The notes: generated by a model not told the origin, from the sequence alone. A DNA stretch of 64,000 nucleotides from Candidatus Zixiibacteriota bacterium (GCA_024280215.1 JAJRQO010000028.1:1-64000); one strand, 5' to 3'. Numbered from the stretch's first letter, positions 8,006 to 18,093 are shown. A program made the numbers and translations.

Positions 8006-9205
8006 TTATCTTAAATTTAGACCCATTGAGACAGTAAAATCAGTATACGTATAATTTGCGATGTTTGATTTATTATCAGTATAATCAAATGTTAGTGATG
8101 GTACAAGTAACCGTCCCGAAGATGTTGCTATCGGTGTTGAAAAAGTAGCGAAAATTCGGTACTTGTCATCTTTTCGAACTTTAGAAAATTGAGTATGTAT
8201 GATTTGAACTTCTTCTTGTAAAAATATGTCAAATATCGTTTCAGATTCCATTGTATTTAAATATATAGAGTTCCAATATCCCCCGCCAATTTTTACAATA
8301 GTAAATGGAACGATATATGTTTTTAAAATAGCCTGAACAGAATTACCATCATAAGAAGAGACCCAAGGGGAGAGATACCCAGTCGAAGCTCCAAATAGGA
8401 GTGCAGAATCTTTTAGGTCGGTGAACTGTCGAAAATTATAGCTCATCGAAATCCCTGTTTTATCAAAAATAGGTCGAGAGTACCTGATTGAAAAATAATA
8501 GGAATTCAAATCAGCTTCTTCTAAGAAAGCGTAGCCATCTTCAGTAGCACGTATAGGATAATAGCCAAATGGTTCAGAGAACTCTGGAAGATAATCATAC
8601 TTTTCCAATGTATACCCAGCTTCTATATCGATGGCATTTTTACCAAAAAATGAAAAATTGATTCCTGTAAACAAATCTACTGGAGTTTTGTCAGAAATAG
8701 AATCAGATGTGTAGCCAGTGAGTGTATACTTAATACCACTGCGGATATTTGTCTTTGCATTTAGTAGATAGCCAAAAGAAAGAGTTCCGTTAATGTTTTT
8801 ATCGGCATATTCAGAGCTATATGAACGTAAGCTTATTATTGCTACTGTTGTAGATTCTTCTTCATAGCTGTATTCTTGGTAGTTAATATTCATGTAAACT
8901 GAAAACTTTGATGAATCATTTAATGGAAGAATCGTAACTCCAGCACCGTAATTAAGATTTGTTAAGCTACTGTTCTTATTATATCTCTTGTATTCAGTAG
9001 AAAAATTAAACTCACTAAATGCCAATGGATAAAGATTGAGAGATGCTTTTGTTGAAGTAAAATAATCAGTTGAATCTAAATAGTTTTTATAAATATTACT
9101 AGTGTAGGTTCCATTTATAGTAATATCAGCGTTGTAAAATGACTGTCCCAAAAGCGAGCCTGTAAGTACGAGGAGAGTAATAGTTGTCAAAAGAACCTTT
9201 TTCAT
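8006..9205 (-). CDS. outer-membrane beta-barrel protein, unknown
   Basis: About 399 residues from the ATG at 9205, with a clear signal peptide (MKKVLLTTITLLVLTGSLLG). The mature part is made of alternating aromatic/polar beta strands (NITGTYTSNIY-like, FNFSTEYKRYNKNSS, KFSVYMNINYQEYSYEEES). It ends in strands with a C-terminal aromatic/hydrophobic pattern (YTYTDFTVSMGLNLR), as expected for a transmembrane barrel of the outer membrane. No specific family is recognised. The start codon overlaps the stop of the upstream small gene (TAATG), so the two are translationally coupled and probably work together. A longer reading from 9229 would add eight residues before the signal peptide and is less likely. 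Confidence 0.72.
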   Translation of the reverse strand: MKKVLLTTITLLVLTGSLLGQSFYNADITINGTYTSNIYKNYLDSTDYFTSTKASLNLYPLAFSEFNFSTEYKRYNKNSSLTNLNYGAGVTILPLNDSSKFSVYMNINYQEYSYEEESTTVAIISLRSYSSEYADKNINGTLSFGYLLNAKTNIRSGIKYTLTGYTSDSISDKTPVDLFTGINFSFFGKNAIDIEAGYTLEKYDYLPEFSEPFGYYPIRATEDGYAFLEEADLNSYYFSIRYSRPIFDKTGISMSYNFRQFTDLKDSALLFGASTGYLSPWVSSYDGNSVQAILKTYIVPFTIVKIGGGYWNSIYLNTMESETIFDIFLQEEVQIIHTQFSKVRKDDKYRIFATFSTPIATSSGRLLVPSLTFDYTDNKSNIANYTYTDFTVSMGLNLR

Positions 9206-9594
9206 TAGAAACATACTCCACCAACACAACCAGAGCTTGACGAAGCCGAAACACCTAACCCAGAATTAAAACTCGATTCAAAGTTAGATCTGTTTTGAGA
9301 AAGCATCCGTGCTTTAAATTTGTGTAGTGCAAATTGTTGAGAAACAGTAAGATTCACAGCATTCGCTTTTTTAGAAAATATTGATGCAGGTGAAAAAGTA
9401 AATGTTCGAGTATGAGATTTTATCTCTTTGACTTTTACTTGGAATTCATCGGGGATATTATTGTTGTCAAAATCTATAATATTGTCGTCAAATCCGTCAC
9501 CATCCATATCTACAAAATAACGACCACCAGCTTGCACAGAAACAGAACATAAGAGAACTGTTGCACATAAGTATAATATGATTTTTAATTTCAT
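9205..9594 (-). CDS. small exported protein with calcium-binding-type repeat
   Basis: 129 residues from ATG 9594, which is preceded by a GAGGT ribosome site; a longer frame from 9651 lacks one. The signal peptide is MKLKIILYLCATVLLCSVSVQA. The mature N-terminus carries DMDGDGFDDNIIDFDNNNIPDEF, two short Asp-rich loops of the thrombospondin-type-3/EF-hand kind that would bind calcium. The middle is basic and alpha-helical. The end is Ser-rich and closes with a CxxxxC pair (SSSSGCVGGVCF), which may form a disulfide. It is coupled by TAATG to the outer-membrane barrel gene that follows, suggesting a secreted partner or cargo of that barrel. Confidence 0.7.
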   Translation of the reverse strand: MKLKIILYLCATVLLCSVSVQAGGRYFVDMDGDGFDDNIIDFDNNNIPDEFQVKVKEIKSHTRTFTFSPASIFSKKANAVNLTVSQQFALHKFKARMLSQNRSNFESSFNSGLGVSASSSSGCVGGVCF

Positions 9595-9748
9595 CGTAAC
9601 CTCATTTTTAATTAAAGATAATATATACCATCTTGTTTTATATTCAAGCACTTTTCAAAAATTAGTATTAAAACATAAAAAAATAGTATTGAATTTAAAT
9701 ATAAAATTTATACATTGTCTTTGTTGAATGAAATTAAGGAAAGAAGTT

Positions 9749-11127
9749 ATGAAAAAAACTATTCACGTATCAGATATTATAAATAGAGAAATCTTAAAAC
9801 CTGGCTCAGTTATATATACGGCTGGTAATGCTTCTACACCACAAATTTTGTTAAAGCAATTAGGTGATGATCATTCTATAAATCATGTCGCTTTGTATTC
9901 TGTGCTCTTACTTGGTGACAAAATCGACTCGCTTTTTACTGAAGAACGATGTAAAGGACTAACGCATCGTGTAATTTTTAATTCACATCTAACAAGAGAA
10001 CCAGTCAACAAAGGATGGGCAAAATATCATCCGATGCATCTTGTCGAAATCCCTAAATATGCTCGTCAAAGTGATGGTTTTGATGTTGTCATGTTGACTG
10101 TTTCAGGGCCAGATATATCTGGACAATACAGTTTAGGGACAACAGTTGAAGGACTTCTTGCCGCTATTCGTTCGGCAAAAGATAAAGGTGGGATTGTCAT
10201 AGCAGAGCGTAACAAAAAGATGCCATTTGTACTTGGTTCCACTATACCAGCTGAAAGTATTGATTATCTAATAGACACTGATTATGAATTACCCGTTTCA
10301 CCTGTCAAAGCCCCAGATGATGTTGCTCAGAAAATCGGTGATATAATTGCCGAGTTATATATACAAGATGGTTCTGGGAAGAAACCAGGGTCGACTCTTC
10401 AGTACGGAATAGGTGAAGTGCCTGAAGCAGTTACCAATGCAATTATTAAAAAAGGTGTCAAAGATTTAGGGATTCATACAGAACTTTTTTCAGGGGCGAT
10501 GAGAAGACTTATCGAACAAAATATAGTTTCTAATAAATGGAAAAAATCTGTTAACTTTGCCGTATCATCAATTTTTCTTGCTGAAAATCAAAAGGGTATG
10601 ATTGGTTGCACTATAATAGTTCGGTGCAAAGTCGTCCGTGTGATTATACTAATTCGATATTTCGTATTGCAGCACATTCAAATATGGTCTCGATAAATTC
10701 TGCTATTGGTGTTGACTTACATGGTAATATTTGGGCGGATTCATTGGATGCTCGGAAAATTTATAGTGGAGTTGGGGGACAAGCTGATTTTATTCGTGGA
10801 GCCCAGTATGCTGAAAACGGCCTCGCCATTATTGCCCTTAAATCTATGACGAGTAAACAAGTGTCAAAGATTGTCGATCGTTGTCCTGCGGGAATTACCA
10901 CGACTGCTATTCCAGCCGATCAAGTTATGATCGTGACAGAGCAAGGAGCCTTTGACCCAAGACGCTTAAGTCTGGGTGAAAGAGCTGTTGGTATTGCTCA
11001 TCTTGCAGAGCCTGAAACAAGAGAAAAATTCTTAGAATTAATCTACAATAATCCATCATTTCATAAACCGAAATTGTCTTCAAAAAATGGGCTCCCTGGA
11101 TTTACTGCTTATGATGATTTGTTTTAA
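9749..11127 (+). CDS. acetyl-CoA hydrolase / 4-hydroxybutyrate CoA-transferase-type enzyme, frameshifted
   Basis: This is a family I CoA-transferase of the acetyl-CoA hydrolase/transferase (Cat1/Cat2, AbfT-like) branch, about 459 residues when the two frames are joined. It contains AGNASTPQILLKQL near the N-terminus and LQYGIGEVPEAVTNAI. The catalytic-Glu segment is DLGIHTELFSGAMRRL and the CoA-site motif is YSGVGGQADFIRGA. The expected order FLAENQK-G-YDWLHYNSSVQSRP needs a minus-one shift near 10591-10597; the zero frame otherwise stops at 10696. A GGG run (one G short of GGGG) lies at the break, so an indel or sequence error is the simplest cause, but A-AAG-GGT there is also a slippery heptamer. 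ATG 9749 has AAGGAAAG in front of it and is preferred to ATG 9728. Confidence 0.8.
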
Positions 11128-11170
11128 ATTTTCTTGTGTCTATCATAATATTTGATATTTTTCTAAATAC

Positions 11171-11204
11171 AAAAAACCGATATAGGAAACTATATCGGTT
11201 TTTT
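11171..11204. terminator. bidirectional rho-independent terminator
   Basis: A perfect 14-bp inverted repeat, AAAAAACCGATATA / TATATCGGTTTTTT, around GGAAAC lies between the convergent CoA-transferase and helicase genes. A and T tracts allow it to act on both strands. Confidence 0.92.
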
Positions 11205-11226
11205 TATATGATATTTCTTTTAATAC

Positions 11227-13218
11227 TTATTTCTTAGACCGTCTTTTACGACCAGAACCTTGACCTACTGATTTCTTCTTCTTCGTTCCACCTTTGGAAA
11301 AGTTAGACCAAAATGGTTTTTTATCACCATCAGAATCAGGTTTCTTAAATTCAGCATCTCTTGGTTTTTGAGGTTTTGAATCTAAATAGCCAGAACTTTT
11401 TCTATTAAAATTTCTTTCGTTTGAATCACTATCTTTTGAGAAAGCTTTTTGTGAATCAGACTTTTTGAAATCTCGACGATCTGATGAACGATCACTTGAA
11501 TATTTTCTATTAGACGGTTTCCCATCTCTTGAAAAATTTCGTTTTGCTGGTCTCTCATTATTTGAGTAATCTTTTTTAAATCCAGAATCTTTTGAACTAA
11601 ACCGTCTTGAAGATGCATTCTGAGAATCTGTCTTTCTAAAATCATTACGGTTCGAAGAATTACTATCTCTTGACGAATCAGAATCAAACCGTCTTGAGTC
11701 ACTTTTTTTAGCCGCAAATTTCTTAGAATCATTTTTAAAAAAATCATCAATAGTTCTGTTGTTTTTATCAGGAGATTTTTTACTAAACCTTTTGGCATCC
11801 ATCGGAAATTCATCTTTAATTCTTGAAAGTTTCGAATCATCCTGTTTTGATGAATATTTATTTGAATCAGATTTTTTATAATCTTTTCTTTTTGGTGAAC
11901 GCTCTCTGGAGAATTTACGTTCAGATGGGCGACCATCTCGTGAATTTCTTCGTCTTGAAGGTCGATCATCGGAATAGTCTATATTAACACCATTCTCAAT
12001 CGCATCTTTTAATACAGAACGCTCTGATGGTAATTCAGATGGGAGAGAGGAGAGAGTTAATTTCGTTTTCATGAACCGCTCAAGGTCTCTAATAGCACCT
12101 TTTTGAGCAGATGTCGCAAATGTTATCGCATGACCAGTCATCCCAGCCCGACCAGTACGACCAATACGATGGACATAATCTTCAGAGTTTGCAGCCATAT
12201 CATAATTGACAACAAGTTCGATTCCTTTGACATCGATACCACGAGCAGCAATATCAGTCGCAATAAGAATCTGATATCTGCCACGTTTGAAACCTTCTAA
12301 AGCATTTCGACGTTGCCCTTGGCTACGATCCGAATGAATCTCTGCCGAGGTAAAACCCATTTGGTTTACTTTTTCTTTGAGCTTGGCAGCCATCCGTTTG
12401 GTACGGGTGAAGACAAGTACAGGACCAGTACATTGTTTAAAATGATGAGCTAATAATCGCCCTTTGTCCTGATTCTTTATCATGTAAATTTCTTGACTTA
12501 CTTCCGATGGAGGTATACCTGTACCCGCAACTTCTATACGAACAGGGTTATCCATCAATTGACGAGCAATTGATTCAATCTGTTTTGGCATGGTGGCAGA
12601 AAACAACATATTCTGTCGACCATCAGGAATTGATTTTATAATTTTTTTAATGTCTGGTACAAAACCCATATCAAGCATACGATCGGCTTCGTCTAAGACA
12701 AAAACTTCGACGTTGGATAAATTTACAGTTCCACGTTCAAGATGATCCATTAAACGACCAGGAGTTGCAATAATAACGCGTGCTTTCTTTTTCAAGATAT
12801 TGATCTGCATTATCATAGAAGCTCCACCAATCAAGACTGCTGAGCGTATCCCTAAGGGACGGCTAATAGCTTGTAGTGATTCTTCCACTTGAATTGCAAG
12901 TTCACGAGTAGGGACTAAAACAAGTCCGGTTGCTCGTTTACTTTTTGCTAATCGCTGTAGCATTGGAATACCAAATGCTAACGTTTTACCTGAGCCTGTT
13001 TGGGCTAAAGCGATCAGATCATCGCCTTGTATTGCAACCGGTATCGATTCCTTTTGAATTGGAGTCGGATTCTCAAATCTGAGTCGGTTGATTGCCTTTA
13101 ATATGCTCGGTGCGATACCCAAATCTGAAAATCCGTTTTGGGAATGCTTAGTGTTGTTTTCACTTTTACTCTCATAGCTATTTAAGGCAGCATTGTGTGA
13201 TTGTTGGTTGATGTTCAA
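11227..13218 (-). CDS. DEAD-box RNA helicase (RhlE-like) with long SR-like tail
   Basis: 663 residues from a TTG start preceded by AAAGGA. All DEAD-box motifs are present: Q-motif PTPIQ (51-55), AQTGSGKT (72-79), PTRELA (103-108), TPGR (152-155), DEAD (176-179), SAT (207-209), ATDIAARGID (320-329) and HRIGRTGRAG (350-359). It unwinds RNA with ATP, in ribosome assembly, cold adaptation or mRNA turnover. The helicase core ends near residue 400, where RhlE proteins usually carry a short basic tail. Here about 240 residues of Ser, Arg, Lys and Asp repeats (SSRDSNSSNRND, SSDRRDFKKSDSQ, GRKRRSKK) form a disordered RNA-binding tail. Confidence 0.92.
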   Translation of the reverse strand: MNINQQSHNAALNSYESKSENNTKHSQNGFSDLGIAPSILKAINRLRFENPTPIQKESIPVAIQGDDLIALAQTGSGKTLAFGIPMLQRLAKSKRATGLVLVPTRELAIQVEESLQAISRPLGIRSAVLIGGASMIMQINILKKKARVIIATPGRLMDHLERGTVNLSNVEVFVLDEADRMLDMGFVPDIKKIIKSIPDGRQNMLFSATMPKQIESIARQLMDNPVRIEVAGTGIPPSEVSQEIYMIKNQDKGRLLAHHFKQCTGPVLVFTRTKRMAAKLKEKVNQMGFTSAEIHSDRSQGQRRNALEGFKRGRYQILIATDIAARGIDVKGIELVVNYDMAANSEDYVHRIGRTGRAGMTGHAITFATSAQKGAIRDLERFMKTKLTLSSLPSELPSERSVLKDAIENGVNIDYSDDRPSRRRNSRDGRPSERKFSRERSPKRKDYKKSDSNKYSSKQDDSKLSRIKDEFPMDAKRFSKKSPDKNNRTIDDFFKNDSKKFAAKKSDSRRFDSDSSRDSNSSNRNDFRKTDSQNASSRRFSSKDSGFKKDYSNNERPAKRNFSRDGKPSNRKYSSDRSSDRRDFKKSDSQKAFSKDSDSNERNFNRKSSGYLDSKPQKPRDAEFKKPDSDGDKKPFWSNFSKGGTKKKKSVGQGSGRKRRSKK

Positions 13219-13504
13219 AAAATCCTTTCTGTTATGGAAATTTAAATTATTTAATTAAAAGAAGTACAAAGACTTATCTTATTTATTGTTGGGACAATAA
13301 ACCTATAAATCCATTTTTGTCAAGGTAAAAGAACCGTATCTCATGTCGATTATGGAGCAAGAATAGCTATTTTAAGCTCAATATGAGTGTTTTTACAAAA
13401 ACTATCAATATTCTCATAATAAAGCTGATTATTTAATATGATTTTCATCGCTAACGGACTTAATAAGACGTAAATATATTATTTGTTTTTAGAATGCGAA
13501 CTTT
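13219..13504. other. AT-rich intergenic region upstream of helicase
   Basis: 286 bases between the end of the large exported protein gene and the helicase start, both on the minus strand. It should hold the helicase promoter and a long leader. Long 5' leaders are common for cold-responsive helicases, but I see no convincing hairpin or cold-box, and no small gene. Confidence 0.4.
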
Positions 13505-16500
13505 TTAATTTGAATCAAAACCAAGTAATCTTTCAACTATCGTTTTAACCGCTTCACCAATATTGTTAAAACTTAACTTTAAATCTATTTCGTTGAATTC
13601 ATCAAGAAGAGTCAATTCAATATGGAAGTCGACCCCTTTTCCATGGACTAAATTATCAAGAGAAGAATCAAATTCTGATTTTAAAATTTTCACAGGAGCT
13701 TTTCCATTTTTATCGACATAATCAATAATCTTTTGGAAAAAGAGAAGAAGGTTATTCAGCTTTTCTTTTTGAGTTTGTAACTCATTCCAAAGCTGTTCCG
13801 ACTTATTTTTGAGTGCAACTAATTTGGGATTATTATCAGGATCAGGAACAGCATTGTAGATGGCAAGTTTTCCAGCATAGACAGCATGTACTCGAGTATA
13901 CCTTAAAGCCTTTTTACGATAGTCGTTTAATTTTGATCTGTAAACATTTAGGGCTTTAGCTTTTTGTTTAACTTTTCTTGCCTTAATACGTTTATAGGAA
14001 TTATATGTCGAATTTTTACTTCTTTTAGATGCGACTAAATTCTTATAGGCTATATCTCGAACTGATTTAGAATCAAGCATTATTACCTTTGCTGATGCTC
14101 GAACTTTTTCAAGTTCTTTTTTGAGTTCAACGACAGCTTGTTCTTTTTTCTGTTGTAATTGTTCTGCTTTTTCAAAAGCAACCATTGTCGCTTGAATGGA
14201 CAAAATACCTGCTTTAGCAGTTGTTGAAAGTCCTTCTGCTAATGGCTTTTCTAACATCTCTCCAAAATCATTTTCAAGTTCACCATGTACCTCAAAAGAT
14301 GGATTGGTAAAGTTAAATGCACCGTTTGCCGTTAACTGTGTTTTATACAGACCGTCGATTTCAGTCTCAGTTTTAAATGCTAAGCTATCGCGAGTTATGG
14401 CAAGGTCAATCATTTTCATACTTCCAAGTATATCAACTTCACCATTTAATCTAAAATGCGACTCAAGTGGAACTAACTGCAAATCAATCATCGCATTATT
14501 CCACACAAGTGGTCCGACTTTAAATTCGTTGAGATGTCCTTTTGCCCAGATACCTTCAACGCCAACATTACAATCAATTGCAGCAAAGTTTTCCATTTCT
14601 CCATCTGGAGTTCTGCTCAAATGTAGCTCACCTTTGATTGCCATACCTGCTTCAACACCAAGGTCAGGGTCGGATTTTGGGGCAAACTTTAATCCCATTT
14701 TTTTTATGTCCATCTCAGGAAAATTTGCGACTGGAAGAGGAACAGGTGTTGTTCCTGATGCTACTGCAACCATTTTACTTTGTACTATCGCTAAATCAGA
14801 AAATCCAATACCTGCGTCACTTGAACCTTCAAACATCGCATTGGTTGGTACTCCTGAGTAGGCATTGATTGCAACACCAACCGCACACTGAATATCTTTT
14901 TCACCGATAACTAAATCACCAGCGAATCCAAGTCCAATATTTCCGTAGGCATTCACTGAAACTTTTAAAACTGTTTTATTGAGTGTTAAAAACTTTATCC
15001 CAAATGGCGCAACCCAAGGTTCTTCAGCTTCCATACCACCAACGATAGCCAATGCAACCCCAGCACCATCTTTCATTATTTTACCTTGTACGAAGAAAGT
15101 TATAATATCGCCATTGATGTCAACCGTGATTGCTCCAAGCACGCCAACAGATGGCGTCCCTGTAATCTCAAGTGCTAACTCACCAGATTTAAACCATGCT
15201 GGTGACCCTGGTGGTTGCATAGGGGGGAGTCCTGCCTTGAGATAAATATCTTTAATAAGGTCAAGACTTCCACCTGATTTGCCTGACATCAGACCAAAGA
15301 CATTTCCAAAAGCACCTTGAAGTAGTAACCCCTTAGAATGCATACCAAGATGGTCCATCAATTTGATAAGAGGGTCATCAGGTTCCATGTTTTCAAGTGG
15401 GATGACAGAAATGATATTGATTCCTAGTTTAAGCACAAGTTCGTACTCATCGCTATTATAAAATTTTGAATAAAATTCATGGCTATCATAACCAAGGTCT
15501 TCCGATGAAATCCTGCAATCCTGATTTGTAATAACAAAACCAACATTTGAAAAATCTAAATTATCTAACACGGGATTTGACAACAATGGAATTGCTTCGG
15601 TTAGTTTCCAACTCTCAGGTTTAATTCCAATTGTAAACATTCTTTCATTCTTTTCATTTTTAGCAAAAGAAAGTAGTAAATCAGTCTTAGAATTCATTAA
15701 TTCTGTCTTCGCCATCATAAACAAATCAGTAGTTGCTCCACCGGTAAATCCTAATGCTATATCAGATAAATCAAACATATCTGTTGGAATTGATAGCTTT
15801 ACTGCGGAAGTTTTATCTGTAACAACTTTTTGCATTATCGTTATCAATTTGCTCAAACTGAAATCATCCGACATTTTTGCTTTGCCACGAAACTTATATT
15901 TTTTCTTCTTCTTTTTACTTTGTGTCGAACTACTTGTTTTGGTTGTATCTGTTTTAGTAGAATCTTTAATAGTGAGGTCTTTATCAAAACCAACTAAGAG
16001 CGTATCAGCAACTTTCATATCTCCTATTGTTAAAGCTCCCTCAAGTTGCATACCTAATTTTTCTTTTTCAAATTCAAAGATTAGTTTTGAGTCGTGAATC
16101 TTTAGCCATGACGTTCCAAGCATAATTGTATCTTCAGTGCCATATTCTACTTTAATATTTGCCTCAGTGGAATCACCCATTTGCTGTTCAAGATGCAACT
16201 CCCGATAAAACGAATGTTCTTTTCTATCACCAAAACTTCCTTTTATTGTTTCTTTTAATTCTATAAATGGTGTGTACTCTGCCACTAAAGTTGTTTTAGT
16301 TGAGTCAGATGGAGAAGAGGTGACTGTTGTGTCTTTTGCTGTGGATGTCGTGTCAGTCTTTTTACCTAAGGCACGAGTCACGCCACCTTTGAATTCAAAT
16401 TGTCGAGAGTTGAGCCAGAGTCTGAAATTAGGCGAAATTATTGCTGGTAATTTTGCCCCCAAAGAAAGTTCAAAATCTTTAGCCTCTTTTTTAGTAAGTA

Positions 16501-17971
16501 AGTTTTTAACAGGACCACCATATCCAGTCAAGATTACTTGATTACTTTCGACTCCAACAAAACTGACAAAGCGTTCAAACCATGGTGTTCTATCAATATC
16601 AACAACAGAATAAAAATTCATACCTGGTTCAACAGCGACAGCATTGGTGTCAAAGAAAGATGCTACTCCTGATGGCAATGTTTTGGACTCCAATGTATGT
16701 TTTTTATTTGCAAATACTATAACAGTAAATTCCGATGCTATCTCCTCATACTTCCCTCGTGATGCAAACGTGACAAATGCATTCCCAAAGGAAAAATGAA
16801 TAAACTTGATACTTATCGCACATTTTAAACCCATATCATATTTGAGAGTCATAAGTACTTGTGCTTTTTTTTCGTTGAACCGCTCTGTCTCGCCTCGAAA
16901 CGCTATTACTTTATTTTTTGTGTCAAACGAAACACCAACATTTGAAAGTGAGAAACGGTCAAAGAGTCCCAAGCCCGGAATAGGGAAGACAACCTCGCCA
17001 CCTGCTTTAATACGTTCCCATTCAGCTTTCACTTCTTCAAACGACAATGAACTCAAGTTGTCCAATACATTCTCAGATGAACTCGTACTTCCTTCTGCTG
17101 CCAATACAATCGTATGCGGGTCGTTGTTGCTAATTATCTCTTCGTCATTTTCATAATAAACAAATGTCCATATTTCACTTTTACCATCATTCGATGATGG
17201 AGGGTAGCCGTTATCATCAACTACTGTTACTTGCCACGCATATTTTTTACCATTTTCAAATGGTGTTGCACTCAAAGGATATGTATAATTTGCTTGTTCT
17301 ATATTTGATTCTGAATGATGCAAGAATGCTGATTGTGAAAGAGCTTCATGAGCCGTCTGATGACTTAAAACTTCTGCGATATTTAGTATATATTTATACG
17401 AATAATTGATTGGAGATTGTGTTGGTTGCCATTGAAATATAGGAGTTGTTTCCAATCTATCTCCGTCAAGTGGGTCAAACAAGTATGGTGGATCTGGATA
17501 AAGAATATCAAAAGAGTAACATAATTCATCAGCTAAATCTACTCCGTATATATCTTGAAATGAAAGACAAATCAAATAGCTTCCCTCAGGTAACCTGCCT
17601 GTACGCATGATAATATCTTCAATACTTCTATCATACTCAACTGATTCCGTATTGAGTAAATCTGGTGTATAGGTTATCTGCTCATCTCCGCTAAAAATTT
17701 CTACAATGTTTGAATTACCACTCGCTATAATACCACTACCGCTTTTTTCAATAGTAAAAAATATCTCACCACTTATAGTTTCACTTGAATCGTTGCGAAT
17801 TGAAAATTGGATTAGATTCGGATCTATTTCCCAGTCACTTATATATGGACTTGGAAATGGGTCAACATGTAAGCTGACAGTTACGGCTTGAGCTGAGAGA
17901 ATCATTGGAAATAAAATTATAGTAGATATAATTATTGCGAAATTAAATTTATTAAATAGTTTATTTTTCAT
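13505..17971 (-). CDS. giant exported protein of unknown function with C-terminal coiled coil
   Basis: 1,488 residues from ATG 17971, which follows GAGGA; eight codons upstream are in frame but lack a ribosome site. A signal peptide (FAIIISTIILFPMILSAQA) is followed by a Bacteroidota-style fibronectin-like N-terminus (PPYLFDPLDGDRLETTPIFQ, WQPTQSP ... KYAWQVTVVD). The long central part is beta-rich and repetitive. It has a Thr/Lys-rich linker with a KKKKKK run, and Gly-rich stretches (GAITVDINGDIITFFVQG) that resemble beta-helix or barrel text. About residues 1260-1420 form a strongly charged coiled coil (EKAEQLQQKKEQAVVELKKE). I cannot assign a family. A surface or periplasmic structural role is likely. 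Confidence 0.72.
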   Translation of the reverse strand: MKNKLFNKFNFAIIISTIILFPMILSAQAVTVSLHVDPFPSPYISDWEIDPNLIQFSIRNDSSETISGEIFFTIEKSGSGIIASGNSNIVEIFSGDEQITYTPDLLNTESVEYDRSIEDIIMRTGRLPEGSYLICLSFQDIYGVDLADELCYSFDILYPDPPYLFDPLDGDRLETTPIFQWQPTQSPINYSYKYILNIAEVLSHQTAHEALSQSAFLHHSESNIEQANYTYPLSATPFENGKKYAWQVTVVDDNGYPPSSNDGKSEIWTFVYYENDEEIISNNDPHTIVLAAEGSTSSSENVLDNLSSLSFEEVKAEWERIKAGGEVVFPIPGLGLFDRFSLSNVGVSFDTKNKVIAFRGETERFNEKKAQVLMTLKYDMGLKCAISIKFIHFSFGNAFVTFASRGKYEEIASEFTVIVFANKKHTLESKTLPSGVASFFDTNAVAVEPGMNFYSVVDIDRTPWFERFVSFVGVESNQVILTGYGGPVKNLLTKKEAKDFELSLGAKLPAIISPNFRLWLNSRQFEFKGGVTRALGKKTDTTSTAKDTTVTSSPSDSTKTTLVAEYTPFIELKETIKGSFGDRKEHSFYRELHLEQQMGDSTEANIKVEYGTEDTIMLGTSWLKIHDSKLIFEFEKEKLGMQLEGALTIGDMKVADTLLVGFDKDLTIKDSTKTDTTKTSSSTQSKKKKKKYKFRGKAKMSDDFSLSKLITIMQKVVTDKTSAVKLSIPTDMFDLSDIALGFTGGATTDLFMMAKTELMNSKTDLLLSFAKNEKNERMFTIGIKPESWKLTEAIPLLSNPVLDNLDFSNVGFVITNQDCRISSEDLGYDSHEFYSKFYNSDEYELVLKLGINIISVIPLENMEPDDPLIKLMDHLGMHSKGLLLQGAFGNVFGLMSGKSGGSLDLIKDIYLKAGLPPMQPPGSPAWFKSGELALEITGTPSVGVLGAITVDINGDIITFFVQGKIMKDGAGVALAIVGGMEAEEPWVAPFGIKFLTLNKTVLKVSVNAYGNIGLGFAGDLVIGEKDIQCAVGVAINAYSGVPTNAMFEGSSDAGIGFSDLAIVQSKMVAVASGTTPVPLPVANFPEMDIKKMGLKFAPKSDPDLGVEAGMAIKGELHLSRTPDGEMENFAAIDCNVGVEGIWAKGHLNEFKVGPLVWNNAMIDLQLVPLESHFRLNGEVDILGSMKMIDLAITRDSLAFKTETEIDGLYKTQLTANGAFNFTNPSFEVHGELENDFGEMLEKPLAEGLSTTAKAGILSIQATMVAFEKAEQLQQKKEQAVVELKKELEKVRASAKVIMLDSKSVRDIAYKNLVASKRSKNSTYNSYKRIKARKVKQKAKALNVYRSKLNDYRKKALRYTRVHAVYAGKLAIYNAVPDPDNNPKLVALKNKSEQLWNELQTQKEKLNNLLLFFQKIIDYVDKNGKAPVKILKSEFDSSLDNLVHGKGVDFHIELTLLDEFNEIDLKLSFNNIGEAVKTIVERLLGFDSN

Positions 17972-18060
17972 ACTTTTATCCTCAATGAAATTCAAAATGT
18001 CCTATTTGATGTGAATAGTATACAAAATGAGTCCATGAAGTCAAGAAACATTCAAATATA

Positions 18061-18093
18061 AAAAACTGGTCTGAGTGAACAAGACCAGTTTTT
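18061..18093 (-). terminator. terminator of the ABC exporter operon
   Basis: A perfect 12-bp inverted repeat, AAAAACTGGTCT / AGACCAGTTTTT, with a 9-base loop lies 27 bases beyond the stop of the last permease gene. It has a T-rich run on the minus strand. Confidence 0.9.

Noticed and set aside
11382-11969. A 195-codon minus-strand frame inside the helicase tail
   Set aside because: It overlaps the helicase gene in another frame and arises from the repetitive codon pattern of the Ser/Arg-rich tail; no start site or domain supports it.
14196-17409. Several plus-strand frames of 60-220 codons opposite the giant exported protein
   Set aside because: They are antisense shadows of a well-supported minus-strand gene, without ribosome sites or domain-like sequence.
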